Source: JAMXLO01 sp963776505 (GTDB lineage: Bacteria; Pseudomonadota; Alphaproteobacteria; Acetobacterales; Acetobacteraceae). From it: a stretch of 64,000 nt of DNA. Shown one piece after another: positions 53,579 to 63,755 of this stretch. Numbering within the stretch: the first letter of the stretch is position 1; each line of letters starts with the position of its first letter. Location: assembly GCA_963776505.1 (NCBI GenBank), contig CAVZNH010000066.1:124001-188000 (forward strand), read 5' to 3'. The notes under the pieces were generated by a model. That model was not told the origin of the DNA. It saw only the letters and a list, made by a program, of their open reading frames with translations, and did no database searches. The position numbers and the translations under genes are program-made.

Positions 53579-53881
53579 ATGACCTCAACTGATCCGATCG
53601 ATCGAGGGCAGGCAACGTGCGCGCAAGCCTATGCCCGTGCGCTTGACGTGTGGGGCCAATGGCTCCGGCAATGGCGTCGCACCGGCGCGCCACGCGCGCT
53701 TCAGACTACCCTCATCTGTAAGCAGATCGCTTCGGAAAAATTTGGTGTGTGGAAGGCTGAGTTGCGGACTGGCCGGTCATCACGTCAGGCCATGCGCGCA
53801 GCACGGACCGAACTGTCGTTGGACAAGATGCTGCATCAAATCAGACGCGACGAGCGGGCATCGGCGCACGCAGCCATCTGA
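53579..53881 (+). CDS. Hypothetical protein (100 aa)
   Basis: A small basic protein starting MTSTDPIDRGQATCAQAYAR with a Trp-rich helix (DVWGQWLRQWRRTG). GGGAGG lies 7 nt before the ATG, which supports the call. It is plus-strand and nearly touches the convergent extradiol dioxygenase gene. The 251 bases before it (53328-53578) hold nothing recognisable. Confidence 0.45.
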   Translation: MTSTDPIDRGQATCAQAYARALDVWGQWLRQWRRTGAPRALQTTLICKQIASEKFGVWKAELRTGRSSRQAMRAARTELSLDKMLHQIRRDERASAHAAI

Positions 53882-53890
53882 CAATTCCGT

Positions 53891-54880
53891 TCACGTCCGC
53901 GCTCTGACCGAGTCCCACCAGGGACACACGCCGCTCATCCGCTGATAGTTGCCCTCCATCACCTGCAGCGGCGCGCGCAGGCCTTCCTGTGCTGGCATGT
54001 GCGGCGGGCCATCGGGCCCCATCGCATCGAACAGTCCGTGATGGCCCCAATAGCTGGCGACCGTTGTCATCTCCGACGGCTGCCATGTCGCATCGTCCAC
54101 CTCGACACCGCCCCAGCCGTACTCCACCAGGATATCCGACGGTGTGTGCATGTAGAACGAAGTAACCAGATCGTTCGGGTGCCGCCCCAGCGTCGCGACG
54201 ATGCGGTCCTTGTCGCCGAGTGCGATGTCGTAACCCTGCCCCACATCGTCGAACGAGTACAGCTCCACCATCAGATGATGCATGCCGATGTGCGGTGCCT
54301 CGAACAGCGCCACGCTGTGATGACGCGGGTTCGCGTGCAGGAAATACGCGGTGATCGGCTGCCGCACATAGTCGCTGATGCGGAAGCCGAGCAGGTCGCA
54401 ATAGAACGGCAGCGCGGTGTCGATGCTGGTCACCAGCAGCACGACGTGGCCCATGCCCAGCGGCCCGGTCCGGAAGCCGGAGATGGAACGCCCGGGCTTG
54501 AACGCCGTATCGGCGATCTGTGCGCCGTGAAAAGCCTCCAGCCGGTTGCCGGACGGATCGGCGAACGAGATCAGGCCGCTGACAAAACGCTGATCGGCCA
54601 GCGCCGCCGGTTCACGCTTCACCTTGACACCGGCGCCTTCCAGTCGCGCCGCCAGTGCATCGAGCGCGGCGCCGTCCGCGACCTCCCAGCCGAAGTAGCG
54701 TTGTCCCTCTGGCAATGAGCTGTCGACCACCAGGCGCTGCCTGCGATCGTCCATGCGGAACGCGCGCACCCCCGCGCCGCGATCCACCGCCTGCATGCCA
54801 AGCCAGTTGGTGGCGTAATTCGTCCAGTCGTCGAGCTTGTCCGTGCCGATGCCGAGATAGCCGAGTGCCTGGATGCTCAT
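53891..54880 (-). CDS. Extradiol ring-cleavage dioxygenase (VOC type)
   Basis: A 329-aa two-domain VOC dioxygenase, like 2,3-dihydroxybiphenyl 1,2-dioxygenase. The iron ligands are H145 (GMGHVVLLV), H201 or H202 (GMHHLMVEL) and E253 (ILVEYGWGG). It would cleave a catechol-type ring, a fitting step after the Rieske enzyme. It lies 27 nt after the amine oxidase gene on the same strand. Confidence 0.85.
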   Translation of the reverse strand: MSIQALGYLGIGTDKLDDWTNYATNWLGMQAVDRGAGVRAFRMDDRRQRLVVDSSLPEGQRYFGWEVADGAALDALAARLEGAGVKVKREPAALADQRFVSGLISFADPSGNRLEAFHGAQIADTAFKPGRSISGFRTGPLGMGHVVLLVTSIDTALPFYCDLLGFRISDYVRQPITAYFLHANPRHHSVALFEAPHIGMHHLMVELYSFDDVGQGYDIALGDKDRIVATLGRHPNDLVTSFYMHTPSDILVEYGWGGVEVDDATWQPSEMTTVASYWGHHGLFDAMGPDGPPHMPAQEGLRAPLQVMEGNYQRMSGVCPWWDSVRART

Positions 54881-54907
54881 GGTGCGGTCCTCCCGGTTGC
54901 GACACTA

Positions 54908-56173
54908 TCACGCCGCGATGCGCGCTGCATCCTGGCCGCTGATCCACGCGCCGGCGACGGTGCCGGTCATCCCGTCGTGGCAGGCCTCGCCGGCGAACAG
55001 CAGATGTCCGTCCGCCAGCGGCTGGGCGAGTGCCGCGCGGGCATCGGCGTCGCCGGGGCGCACGAACGAGTAGGCGCCGCGCACAAATGGATCGGCGTCC
55101 CACCGCGTCACCAGTCGCTGCCCTCCGGCGAACACTCGATCCACCCGGCCACCGAACAGCGCGCGCAACTGACCGAGCGCGAAGTCCACCGCCGCAGCAT
55201 CCCCGGCGCGCGCCAGCTCCCATGCAACGGGCCCGCCTACCCAGCCCTGCACGTAGTCACGTTTGTAGGGCCAGCACTGAAACCCCATGGTTGGATCGCC
55301 GCTGCGCTTCACCTGACGGTCGATCGAACAGTGCAGCGGCAGGCCGAGCCGGTCCTGCCCGATTGCACGCAACGCAACCTTCATCGCGAGCCCCATCGGC
55401 AGGGCATGAATCGCCGCCTGTGTTGCCACCGGCAGCGGCGGATCGAACACGATGGCGTTTGCTGCCAATACACCAGTGGATACGGTGACGATGGCCGACC
55501 GTGCGGTGACCACGCCGCTGGCCGTCTCCACCGAGACGCCGGCACCGCCCCACGACACCCGTGTCACCGGCGTCCTCAGCCTGACATCCAGCCCCTCGCC
55601 CAGCCGCCGCGCGACGAACGCGCCGATGCCGCCGTCCGGCACCAGGTTACTTCCCGACAGCACGTTGCGCAGCCAGTCGCGCAAACTGAACTCGTCGGCA
55701 CTGGCGACACAGATGATCGGCCCTTCCCACGTCTCCACCGTCACCGCCCACGGATCGTCCGGCATCGACCGCGCCACCTCGGCCATCGGCACATCGTCGC
55801 GCGTGCGCAGGATCTCCGCGGCCCGGTCCTCGAAGCGCCGCCACGCCCCGGCATAGTCGGCATATTCCTCCGCGGTCGCCTCGCGCGTGCCCACGAAGGT
55901 GCGCTCGACGCGGAGTTCGTCCGACCGCAGCAGCGTCTCGCCGGCCGCCCGCGCAATCGGCACCAGCGGGTTTGTCTCGGCGTTGTGCAGCCACACCGAA
56001 CCCATGTCGAACCAGACGCCGCCCAGTTCGGCCGGATAAGTGGTCCAGGCGCGGCCACCGATGCGCCCCGATGCCTCCAGCACCAGCGCGCTCCGTCCAG
56101 CGGCACGCAGCGCCGTCGCTGCGCCAAGCCCAGCGAGGCCGGCACCGATCACCACCACATCGACATCGGACAT
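54908..56173 (-). CDS. Flavin-containing amine oxidase
   Basis: A 421-aa FAD enzyme of the monoamine-oxidase family. The dinucleotide-binding region is VVVIGAGLAGLGAATALRAA followed by LEASGRIGGRAWT. The C-terminus has HLLFAGEACHDGMTGTVAGA, the FAD-binding end. It would oxidise an amine or a related substrate. It is divergent from the acyl-CoA dehydrogenase. Confidence 0.85.
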   Translation of the reverse strand: MSDVDVVVIGAGLAGLGAATALRAAGRSALVLEASGRIGGRAWTTYPAELGGVWFDMGSVWLHNAETNPLVPIARAAGETLLRSDELRVERTFVGTREATAEEYADYAGAWRRFEDRAAEILRTRDDVPMAEVARSMPDDPWAVTVETWEGPIICVASADEFSLRDWLRNVLSGSNLVPDGGIGAFVARRLGEGLDVRLRTPVTRVSWGGAGVSVETASGVVTARSAIVTVSTGVLAANAIVFDPPLPVATQAAIHALPMGLAMKVALRAIGQDRLGLPLHCSIDRQVKRSGDPTMGFQCWPYKRDYVQGWVGGPVAWELARAGDAAAVDFALGQLRALFGGRVDRVFAGGQRLVTRWDADPFVRGAYSFVRPGDADARAALAQPLADGHLLFAGEACHDGMTGTVAGAWISGQDAARIAA

Positions 56174-56211
56174 GCCGGCAACCTATCGTGGCGTCCGCAA
56201 GGAGGCCAGCC

Positions 56212-57348
56212 ATGCCCGATCACACCCCCATCGGCACCGACTCCCTCGTCATCGACATGGCGCGGCGGTTCGCCACCGAACGGCTGGCTCCCGGCGCGGC
56301 GGCGCGTGAGAAGGCCGGCGCGATCGAGCCGGAGATCGTTCGCGAGCTGGGTGAACTCGGCATCTTCGGCGCGACCACGCCGGCACAGTGGGATGGCTCG
56401 GAGATCGATCCGGTGACCTACGCCCTGCTGCTGGAGGAGATCGCCGCCGGCGACGGCTCGGTCTCCACCATGGTGAGCGTGCACAACTCGCCCACCTGCA
56501 TCATCTTCGACCAGTACGGCACCGACGCGCAGAAGGACCGCTGGCTGCGTCCACTGGCGACCGGCGCCGCGGTCGGCTCGTTCGCGCTGACCGAGCCGCA
56601 GGCCGGCTCCGATGCGTCGAACCTGCGCACGCGGGCGGTGAAAAAGGGCGACCGCTACATCATCAACGGCGCCAAGCAGTTCATCTCGTCGGGTGGCGTG
56701 CCGGGCAGCACCGTGCTGTTCGCGGTCACCGATCCCGCGGCCGGACGCAAGGGCATCTCGTGCTTTGTGGTGGACAAGGCGACACAAGGCTACGTCGTGG
56801 CGCGGCGCGAGGAAAAGCTTGGACAGAAGGCGTCCGAGACCTGCGCGCTGGCGTTCGAGGACATGGAGGTGCCCGAGGACCAACGCATCGGCGCCGAGGG
56901 CGAAGGCTACAAGATCGCACTGTCCACCTTGGAGAGCGGCCGTATCGGCATCGCTGCACAGAGTGTCGGCATGGCGCGCGCGGCGCTGGACTACGCGGTG
57001 GCGTATGCCAAGGAGCGCCAGGCATTCGGCGGCCGCATCATCGATTTCCAGGCGGTGGGTTTCCGGCTGGTCGATGCCAAGACGAAGCTGGAGGCTGCGC
57101 GGCAGATGACGCTGCACGCGGCGCGGCTGAAGGCGGAGGGGCAACCGGCGATCGAGGCTGCCTGCATGGCGAAGCTGTTCGCGTCCGAGGCCGCAGAGGC
57201 CGTGTGCACGGCAGCCATCCAGACGCTGGGCGGCTATGGATATCTGGCGGACTATCCGGTGGAACGCATCTACCGCGATGTGCGGGTGTGCCAGATCTAC
57301 GAAGGCACGTCGGATGTGCAGAAGCTGATTTTGCAGCGAATGCTGTGA
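56212..57348 (+). CDS. Acyl-CoA dehydrogenase
   Basis: A 378-aa FAD enzyme that introduces an alpha,beta double bond into an acyl-CoA. It has SFALTEPQAGSDASNLRT, GAKQFISSGGVPG and the catalytic glutamate region IYEGTSDVQKLILQRML. A GGAGG is 7 nt before ATG 56212. It fits the tail end of an aromatic or branched-chain pathway. Confidence 0.92.
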   Translation: MPDHTPIGTDSLVIDMARRFATERLAPGAAAREKAGAIEPEIVRELGELGIFGATTPAQWDGSEIDPVTYALLLEEIAAGDGSVSTMVSVHNSPTCIIFDQYGTDAQKDRWLRPLATGAAVGSFALTEPQAGSDASNLRTRAVKKGDRYIINGAKQFISSGGVPGSTVLFAVTDPAAGRKGISCFVVDKATQGYVVARREEKLGQKASETCALAFEDMEVPEDQRIGAEGEGYKIALSTLESGRIGIAAQSVGMARAALDYAVAYAKERQAFGGRIIDFQAVGFRLVDAKTKLEAARQMTLHAARLKAEGQPAIEAACMAKLFASEAAEAVCTAAIQTLGGYGYLADYPVERIYRDVRVCQIYEGTSDVQKLILQRML

Positions 57349-57384
57349 TCATCACGCCTGCCTGAACAACCGCTGGGGAAGATC

Positions 57385-59008
57385 GTGCTCGCCGGTTACG
57401 ACTATATCATCGTCGGAGCCGGATCGGCGGGATGCGTGCTTGCCAACCGGCTGACCGAAGACGAAGACGCGACGGTCCTGCTGCTCGAAGCTGGCGGTCG
57501 CGATGACCACCCATACGTCCAGATCCCGCTCGGGCTCGGCAAGCTGCAGCAGCACAAGATGTTCGACTGGGGCTATATGACCGAGCCCGAACCGCATCTG
57601 AATAATCGGCAGCTTACATTGCTGAGGGGCAAGATTCTTGGCGGCTCATCGTCGATCAACGTCATGGCCTATACCCGTGGCCATCGCGCCGACTTCGATC
57701 GTTGGTCGCAGCAGGGAGCAACCGGGTGGTCCTATGCGGACGCGTTGCCGTATTTCAAACGAAGCGAAATCCTGGGAGCATGGTGAAAATCCCTGGCGCG
57801 GTGGCTCGGGACCGCTGGGAACCCAAGGTAATCGCGATACCGACCCGCTATTCGACGCGTTGCGGGAAGCCGGACGGCTCGCGGGATGGCCTGTAACCGA
57901 TGATCCCAATGGGGCCGAACTGACCGGTTTCGGTGACAGCCAATGGACAATTCACGACGGTCGCCGGGCGTCGTCGTCGGCTGCCTATTTGAAACCGATC
58001 CTGCAACGGCGCAATCTGACGCTGCGAACCAACGCACGCGCGACAAAGGTGACGTTGCGCGGCACTCATGCGACGGGCGTGGAGTTCGTGCATCGAGGCG
58101 CCACGATGCATGCCGAGGCGAAGCGCGAAGTCATACTCTGCGGCGGCGTGTTCAACTCGCCGCAGTTGTTGATGTTGTCCGGCATAGGTCCGGCCGATCA
58201 TTTGAAGGAGATGGGCATTGCACCGCTGATCGATCTCCCGGTCGGCAGGAACCTGCGCGATCATCTGCAGGTCAGGCTGCGATGGTCACGCCTCGGTCAG
58301 GGGCCGTTCAGCCAGTTGATGCGGGCGGATCGCGCCGCTCTCGCGATGGCTCAGGCCTGGTTGTTCAGAACCGGCCCGGCGACCATGCTGCCGAATGCTC
58401 TGAAGGCGTTCCTCCGATCCCGCCCAGAGCTCGATGCGCCAGACATTGAATTCCTGTTTCTCGCGGCGCCGCTCGATGCGCGGATATGGTTTCCTGGTGT
58501 GACACCGCCCTACGACGATGCATTCGGCATCCATCCGGTGCTGCTCCATCCGCGGAGCCAGGGTGAGGTAACGTTGCGCTCTGCCGATCCGAGCGCGCTC
58601 GTGCGGATCGTGAATAATTTCCTGGCAGACCCGGCCGATGTCGCCACTCTGCGCGCAGCGTTCCGACTTGCTGAGGACCTCGCTTACAAACGACCAATGG
58701 ACGCGTTCCGCGGGAAGAGACTTGCTCCCGGTTCCGCGTTGAAAACAGACGCCGAGATCGATGACTGGATTCGGAACAACGTGATCACGGTCAATCATCC
58801 GCTTGGGACGTGTGCCATGGGAGACGGCCCGGATGCGGTACTCGACCCCGACCTGAAAGTCCGTGGCACCGAAGGCCTGCGCGTCGTCGATGCTGCCGCG
58901 TTGCCCGACATGCCGTCCGCGCACATCAATGCCATTGTGATGATGTTGGCGGAGCGTGCCTCAGATCTGATTCGAGGCCGCCAGCCGCTGGCTCCGTTGA
59001 ATGTCTGA
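57385..59008 (+). pseudogene. GMC-family FAD oxidoreductase (choline dehydrogenase-like), frameshifted
   Basis: GMC oxidoreductases oxidise alcohols. The start GTG 57385 leads into YDYIIVGAGSAGCVLANRLT; one extra base near 57768-57772 shifts the frame between FKRSE and WEHGENPWRGGSGPLG. The rest is sound (PHSINVMAYTRGH-like SSSINVMAYTRGH, CGGVFNSPQLLMLSGIGP, NHPLGTCAMGDGPDAVLDPD, SAHINAIVMMLAERASDLI). Corrected length about 540 aa, normal. It follows the acyl-CoA dehydrogenase by 36 nt. Confidence 0.9.
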
Positions 59009-59109
59009 CAATCAAGGCGACGCGTCTCTCGCTTCGCCACGGCGAGTTCCCTTCTGCCCTCGGCAGTGATCTACTCACCGGTAGAACCGGCCCGGGAGAC
59101 AGCCTCGTC

Positions 59110-60352
59110 ATGAAGTTCATGTGGTTCCACCTGATGCCCTACACCGAACTCCCGGATGACTTCCGCGAGAAGCATCCGTCGGTCTGGGTGGACATCCACT
59201 CCTCCCTCTTCGACCCCAAGCGCGCGCACCACATGTACAACGACTTCATGGACGAGCTGGAATACGCCGCCTCCTGCGGGTACGACGCAATCTGCGTCAA
59301 CGAGCATCACTCCAACGGCTACGGCCTGATGCCCTCGCCCAATCTGATCGCCGCATCGCTCTCCCGCCGCACCACCGACACCACCATCTGCGTGATGGGC
59401 AACTCACTCGCGCTGTACAACCCGCCGACCCGCGTCGCCGAAGAGTTCGCGATGATCGATTGCATCTCCGGCGGCCGGCTGATCGCCGGTTTCCCGGTCG
59501 GCACGCCGATGGATGACTGCTTCGCCTACGGTCAGAATCCGATCTCAGCTCCGCGAACGCTACTACGAAGCGCACGACCTGGTGATGAAGGCCTGGCAGC
59601 ATCCGGACACGTTCGCGTTCAACGGCCGCTACAATCAGCAGCGCTACGTCAACATCTGGCCTCGCCCAGTGCAGCGCCCGCATCCACCGGTGTGGATACC
59701 CGGTGGCGGATCGATCGAGACCTGGCAGTGGTGCGCCGAGAAGGACTACGTCTATTCGTATCTGTCCTACTACGGCCACAAGATCGGCAAGGCCACGATG
59801 GACGGCTACTGGGCGGAGATGGATCGCCTCGGCAAGGACCGCAATCCGTATCGCGCCGGCTTCGCACAGACAGTGGCCGTGGCAGAATCGCGACAGCAGG
59901 CGATCGACCTCTACACCGAGGCCGCCGAGTACTTCTTCTTTCGCTGCCTGCACATCGATCCGCGCTTTGCCGCGCCACCCGGCTACACCACCGAAGCGAC
60001 GACGCGCTTCGGTCTGACCAGCCAGGTGAGCGCCGCGGCCGCCCGCTCGCAGGCACGACCGACCGAGATGAAGGAACTGGTGGATGCCGGGTATTTGGTG
60101 ATCGGCACACCGGACGAGGTGGCGGAGCAGATCGACGAGCTGGCCACCAACCTGCACGTCGGCAACCTGATGCTGCTTTTGCAGTTCGGCAACATGAGCA
60201 AGCAACTGACCAAGTACAACACGAAGCTGTTCGCCGAACGCGTGATGCCGAAACTCGCGGGAAGATTCGCTGAATACGAGCATCGCTGGTGGCCGAAGCC
60301 AATGCACACCGCCCAACGTGCCGAACTCCCGGCCTACGCCCCAGCCCAGTAA
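59110..60352 (+). pseudogene. Luciferase-like (LLM) flavin monooxygenase, first copy, frameshifted
   Basis: It starts MKFMWFHLMPYTELPDDFRE and reads VNEHHSNGYGLMPSPNLIAA and RLIAGFPVGTPMDDC. One extra A near 59540 breaks the frame; the restored join YGQNPSQLRERYYEAHDLV is confirmed by the intact paralog (YGQNPSLLRDRYHEAHDLV). The C-terminal FGNMSKQLTKYNTKLFAERV and YEHRWWPKPM match it too. Corrected length 413 aa. It uses FMNH2 and oxygen; substrate unknown. A palindrome separates it from the paralog. Confidence 0.9.
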
Positions 60353-60356
60353 CCCC

Positions 60357-60459
60357 TGTCATTGCGAGGAGGCGAAGCCGACGAAGCAATCTCGGTCACA
60401 CGGTGCGCGCACAAACCTGACCGAGCTTGCTTCGTCGGCTTCGCCTCCTCGCAATGACA
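60357..60459. repeat. Palindromic repeat family B between the two LLM genes
   Basis: TGTCATTGCGAGGAGGCGAA through CTCGGTCA (left) and TGACCGAGCT through CTCGCAATGACA (right) form an almost perfect inverted repeat of about 42 bases with a GC-rich loop. Confidence 0.88.
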
Positions 60460-60479
60460 ACCAACCGGAGCACCGACCC

Positions 60480-61739
60480 ATGCGCCTGATGTGGTTCCAT
60501 CTGATGCCCTACACCGAACTGCCGGAAGGCTTCCGCGACAAGCATCCCTCGGTCTGGGTCGACATCCACTCCACGCTCTTCGACCCGCGCCGCGCGCACC
60601 ACATGTACAACGACTTCATGGACGAACTCGAATACGCCGCCGACTGCGGCTTCGACGCGGTGTGCGTGAACGAGCACCACTCCAACGGCTACGGACTGAT
60701 GCCTTCGCCCAACCTCATCGCGTCATCCCTCGCGCGCCGCACCACCGATACCGCGATCTGCGTCATGGGCAACTCGCTGGCATTGTACAATCCACCCACC
60801 CGTGTCGCCGAAGAGTTCGCGATGATCGACTGCATCTCCGGCGGACGCCTGATCGCCGGCTTCCCGGTCGGCTCGCCGATGGACACCTGCTACGCCTACG
60901 GCCAGAACCCCAGCCTGCTGCGCGACCGATACCACGAGGCGCACGATCTGGTCCTGCGCGCCTGGACCGACCGCGACACCTTCGCCTTCAATGGCCGCTT
61001 CAACCAGCAGCGCTACGTGAACATCTGGCCCCGTCCGGTGCAGACGCCGCATCCGCCGATCTGGGTTCCCGGCGGCGGCTCGATCGAAACGTGGCAGTGG
61101 TGCGCCGAGATGGACTACGTGTACTGCTACCTCAGCTACTACGGCTACAAAATCGGCCGCGCCACGATGGACGGTTTTTGGAACGAAATGGCAAGGCTTG
61201 GGAAGGACCGCAACCCCTACCGCGCCGGCTTCCTCCAGTTCGTCGGCGTCGGCGAAAGCCGTCAGCACGCCATGGACCTGTATGGCGACGCCGCCGAATA
61301 CTTCTACGGCAACTGCCTGCACATCGATCCGCGCTTCGCCGCACCTCCCGGCTACACGACCGAGCCGACGCAGCGCATGGGACTGCAAAGCCAGGTGTCC
61401 AAGGCCGCGTCCTATTCCGACAAGTTCAACAAGCTCGCGCGCGAGATGGATGCCATCGTCGACAACGGCTACGTGATCATCGGCTCGCCCGACGAAGTGG
61501 TGGAACAGTTGCGTGAGGTCGCGGTGAATTTGAACGTCGGCAATCTCATGCTGCTGCTACAGTTCGGCAACATGAGCAAGCAACTGACCAAGTACAACTC
61601 TCGCCTGTTCGCCGATGCGGTGATGCCGAAGCTGAAGCCGCTGTTCAGCGAATGGCAGCATCGCTGGTGGCCGCAGCCGCTGGCCGCCACCCAACGCGCC
61701 GCGGTTCCCGCTTACGCGCCGAACCTGGCCGCGGAATAG
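60480..61739 (+). CDS. Luciferase-like (LLM) flavin monooxygenase, second copy
   Basis: A 419-aa intact paralog of the preceding gene, starting MRLMWFHLMPYTELPEGFRD at ATG 60480. Long identical blocks include VNEHHSNGYGLMPSPNLI and MGNSLALYNPPTRVAEEF. The bacterial-luciferase TIM barrel and FMN site are implied by the family. It ends immediately before the FAD hydroxylase start (TAGATG), so the two are likely co-translated. Confidence 0.92.
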   Translation: MRLMWFHLMPYTELPEGFRDKHPSVWVDIHSTLFDPRRAHHMYNDFMDELEYAADCGFDAVCVNEHHSNGYGLMPSPNLIASSLARRTTDTAICVMGNSLALYNPPTRVAEEFAMIDCISGGRLIAGFPVGSPMDTCYAYGQNPSLLRDRYHEAHDLVLRAWTDRDTFAFNGRFNQQRYVNIWPRPVQTPHPPIWVPGGGSIETWQWCAEMDYVYCYLSYYGYKIGRATMDGFWNEMARLGKDRNPYRAGFLQFVGVGESRQHAMDLYGDAAEYFYGNCLHIDPRFAAPPGYTTEPTQRMGLQSQVSKAASYSDKFNKLAREMDAIVDNGYVIIGSPDEVVEQLREVAVNLNVGNLMLLLQFGNMSKQLTKYNSRLFADAVMPKLKPLFSEWQHRWWPQPLAATQRAAVPAYAPNLAAE

Positions 61740-62945
61740 ATGCCCGACATCACGGCCCGCTGCTGCATAACCGGCGGCGGGCCCGCCGGCATGATGCTGG
61801 GCCTCCTGCTCGCGCGTGCCGGCATCGATGTCGTGGTGCTGGAGAAGCACGGCGACTTCCTGCGCGACTTCCGCGGCGACACCGTGCATCCATCCACGAT
61901 GCAGGTGCTGCACGAGCTTGGTCTGCTCGACGGGTTTCTGGCCAGACCGCACAGCGAGGTGCGCGAGCTTGCCGCGCAGATCGGCGAGCAACTGTTCAAG
62001 GTGGCCGACTTCTCGCACCTGCCGACGCAGGCGAAGTTCATAGCCTTCATGCCGCAATGGGACTTTCTCGACTTCCTCGCCGACCATGCGAAGCGCTATC
62101 CCACATTCCGCCTGCTGATGAACACGGAAGCGACCGGCCTGATGCGCGAGGAAGACCGCATGGTCGGCGTGACCGCGACAGGCCCTGACGGCAAGCTGGA
62201 GGTCAACGCCCACCTGACCATTGCCGCCGATGGCCGCCACTCCACGCTGCGTGACGGCGCCGGGTTCGAGGTCGTCGAATACGGCGCGCCGATGGATGTG
62301 TTGTGGCTGCGGTTGTCGAAAGGGAAGAACGATCCCGGCCAGACGCTCGGGCGCATGGATGCCGGCCGCATCTTCATCATGCTGGATCGGAACGATTACT
62401 GGCAGTGTGCGTTCATCATCCCGAAGGGCGGCGTCGATGAGGTCCATGCGCGCGGGCTGGATGCATTCCGCGCCGAGATCGCGCGCCTGGCGCCATATCT
62501 GGCGGACCGCGTGCAGGAACTCGCGACGTGGGATGACGTGAAGCTGCTGACCGTGGCGGTGAACCGGCTGAACACCTGGTTCCGACCCGGCCTGCTGTGC
62601 ATCGGCGACGCGGCGCATGCGATGTCGCCGGTCGGCGGCGTCGGGATCAACCTGGCGATCCAGGACGCGGTCGCCGCGGCGAACATCCTGGTGCCGCGAC
62701 TGCGCGAGGGTGGTGCCACCCTGGACGACCTGCGTGCCGTGCAGCGACGCCGCGAACCGCCGACACGCATGACCCAGCGCCTTCAGGTGGCGATCCAGAA
62801 CCGCATCATCAGCAACGTGCTGCGCGGCGCCACCACGCCAAAGCCGCCTTTGGCGGTGCGGATGCTTGGATCATTCCCGCCGCTGCGCCGGCTGCCGGCG
62901 CGCATCATCGGCATGGGCTTCCGGCCCGAACATATCCGGCACTGA
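61740..62945 (+). CDS. FAD-dependent aromatic hydroxylase (PHBH-like)
   Basis: A 401-aa flavin monooxygenase. CCITGGGPAGMMLGLLLARA binds ADP-ribose, DVVVLEKHGDF closes the first motif, AADGRHSTLR is the DG motif, and CIGDAAHAMSPVGGVGINLA is the GD motif. The family hydroxylates aromatic rings or related compounds. The start abuts the LLM stop. It is convergent with the ABC permease, the stops 5 nt apart. Confidence 0.87.
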   Translation: MPDITARCCITGGGPAGMMLGLLLARAGIDVVVLEKHGDFLRDFRGDTVHPSTMQVLHELGLLDGFLARPHSEVRELAAQIGEQLFKVADFSHLPTQAKFIAFMPQWDFLDFLADHAKRYPTFRLLMNTEATGLMREEDRMVGVTATGPDGKLEVNAHLTIAADGRHSTLRDGAGFEVVEYGAPMDVLWLRLSKGKNDPGQTLGRMDAGRIFIMLDRNDYWQCAFIIPKGGVDEVHARGLDAFRAEIARLAPYLADRVQELATWDDVKLLTVAVNRLNTWFRPGLLCIGDAAHAMSPVGGVGINLAIQDAVAAANILVPRLREGGATLDDLRAVQRRREPPTRMTQRLQVAIQNRIISNVLRGATTPKPPLAVRMLGSFPPLRRLPARIIGMGFRPEHIRH

Positions 62946-62950
62946 ACCGG

Positions 62951-63709
62951 TCAGCTGCGATACCGCCGCAACCCGGCCAGGAACACTGCGATCGCCAGCC
63001 CCGCGTAACCGACCGCTGCAGCGGCCATCGTCATCAACCCCGCCAGGCTGTGTTCGCGCAGCACCGCGACCGGCACAAGCACGACAAACCCCGCCGGCAC
63101 GAACGTATAGACAACGACCTTCATCGCCCCAGAATAGATCGAGCCTGGATAGCTCGACAGCAGAATGACGAAATCCACCACGTCGCGGGCAAAGCTGCGG
63201 GCACCACGCACCCAGAAGGCCAGGCTCGCGAACAGCACACCGGTCGCCAGAAACACCGTCAGGCTGCCGCACAGCACGAACAGCAGCACCGGCAGATCCG
63301 ACCACTGCAACGCGGCAAAGCTGGCGAGCAGGATCACACCAACGATCACGTCGCCCCAGGCACTGGCGATGCTTTCGCGTGCCAGCAGCCGCGGCAGAAC
63401 CGCGCGGGGCTGCGTCAGCAGCGCATCCACCTCATCACGCAGGATCACGGCCGCCATATCGCGATAGCCGCCAGCGAACACACCGGCCAGGCCGACGCTG
63501 AGCGCCAGGATGCCGATCATCAGCGCGACATCGGCGAGCCGCCAGCCGCCCACGCTGCGGAACCCGGCGAAGAACATGAACCACAACAGCAGGATGAAGC
63601 CGTTGTTGACCGTCATGCCGCCAAGCTGCAGCCAGAAGTTCGTGCGATCGGCAAACGACACGCGGATCGCCGCACCAACTTGCTGCAGATAGATGGCCAG
63701 CGCGCCCAT
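62951..63709 (-). CDS. ABC-2 type transport permease
   Basis: A 252-aa membrane protein with about six hydrophobic helices (NNGFILLLWFMFFAGFRSVG, LMIGILALSVGLAGVFAGGY, VIVGVILLASFAAL, FVLCGSLTVFLATGVLFASL, GFVVLVPVAVLRE, AAAVGYAGLAIAVFLAGL). The motif FAGGYRDMAAVILRDEVDAL and the sequence ALLTQPRAVLPRLLARE fit the ABC-2 family (PF06182). No ATPase gene lies inside the window, perhaps upstream beyond the edge. The start at 63709 is the best available. Confidence 0.75.
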   Translation of the reverse strand: MGALAIYLQQVGAAIRVSFADRTNFWLQLGGMTVNNGFILLLWFMFFAGFRSVGGWRLADVALMIGILALSVGLAGVFAGGYRDMAAVILRDEVDALLTQPRAVLPRLLARESIASAWGDVIVGVILLASFAALQWSDLPVLLFVLCGSLTVFLATGVLFASLAFWVRGARSFARDVVDFVILLSSYPGSIYSGAMKVVVYTFVPAGFVVLVPVAVLREHSLAGLMTMAAAAVGYAGLAIAVFLAGLRRYRS

Positions 63710-63755
63710 CTCATAATAGGACGTGTCGGTGTGGCCGATGAGAGTCGTGACCCCG

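Noticed and set aside
53184..53693. 169-aa minus-strand open frame
   Set aside because: It overlaps the end of the response regulator and the start of the small plus-strand ORF, lacks a ribosome binding site and has no family features.
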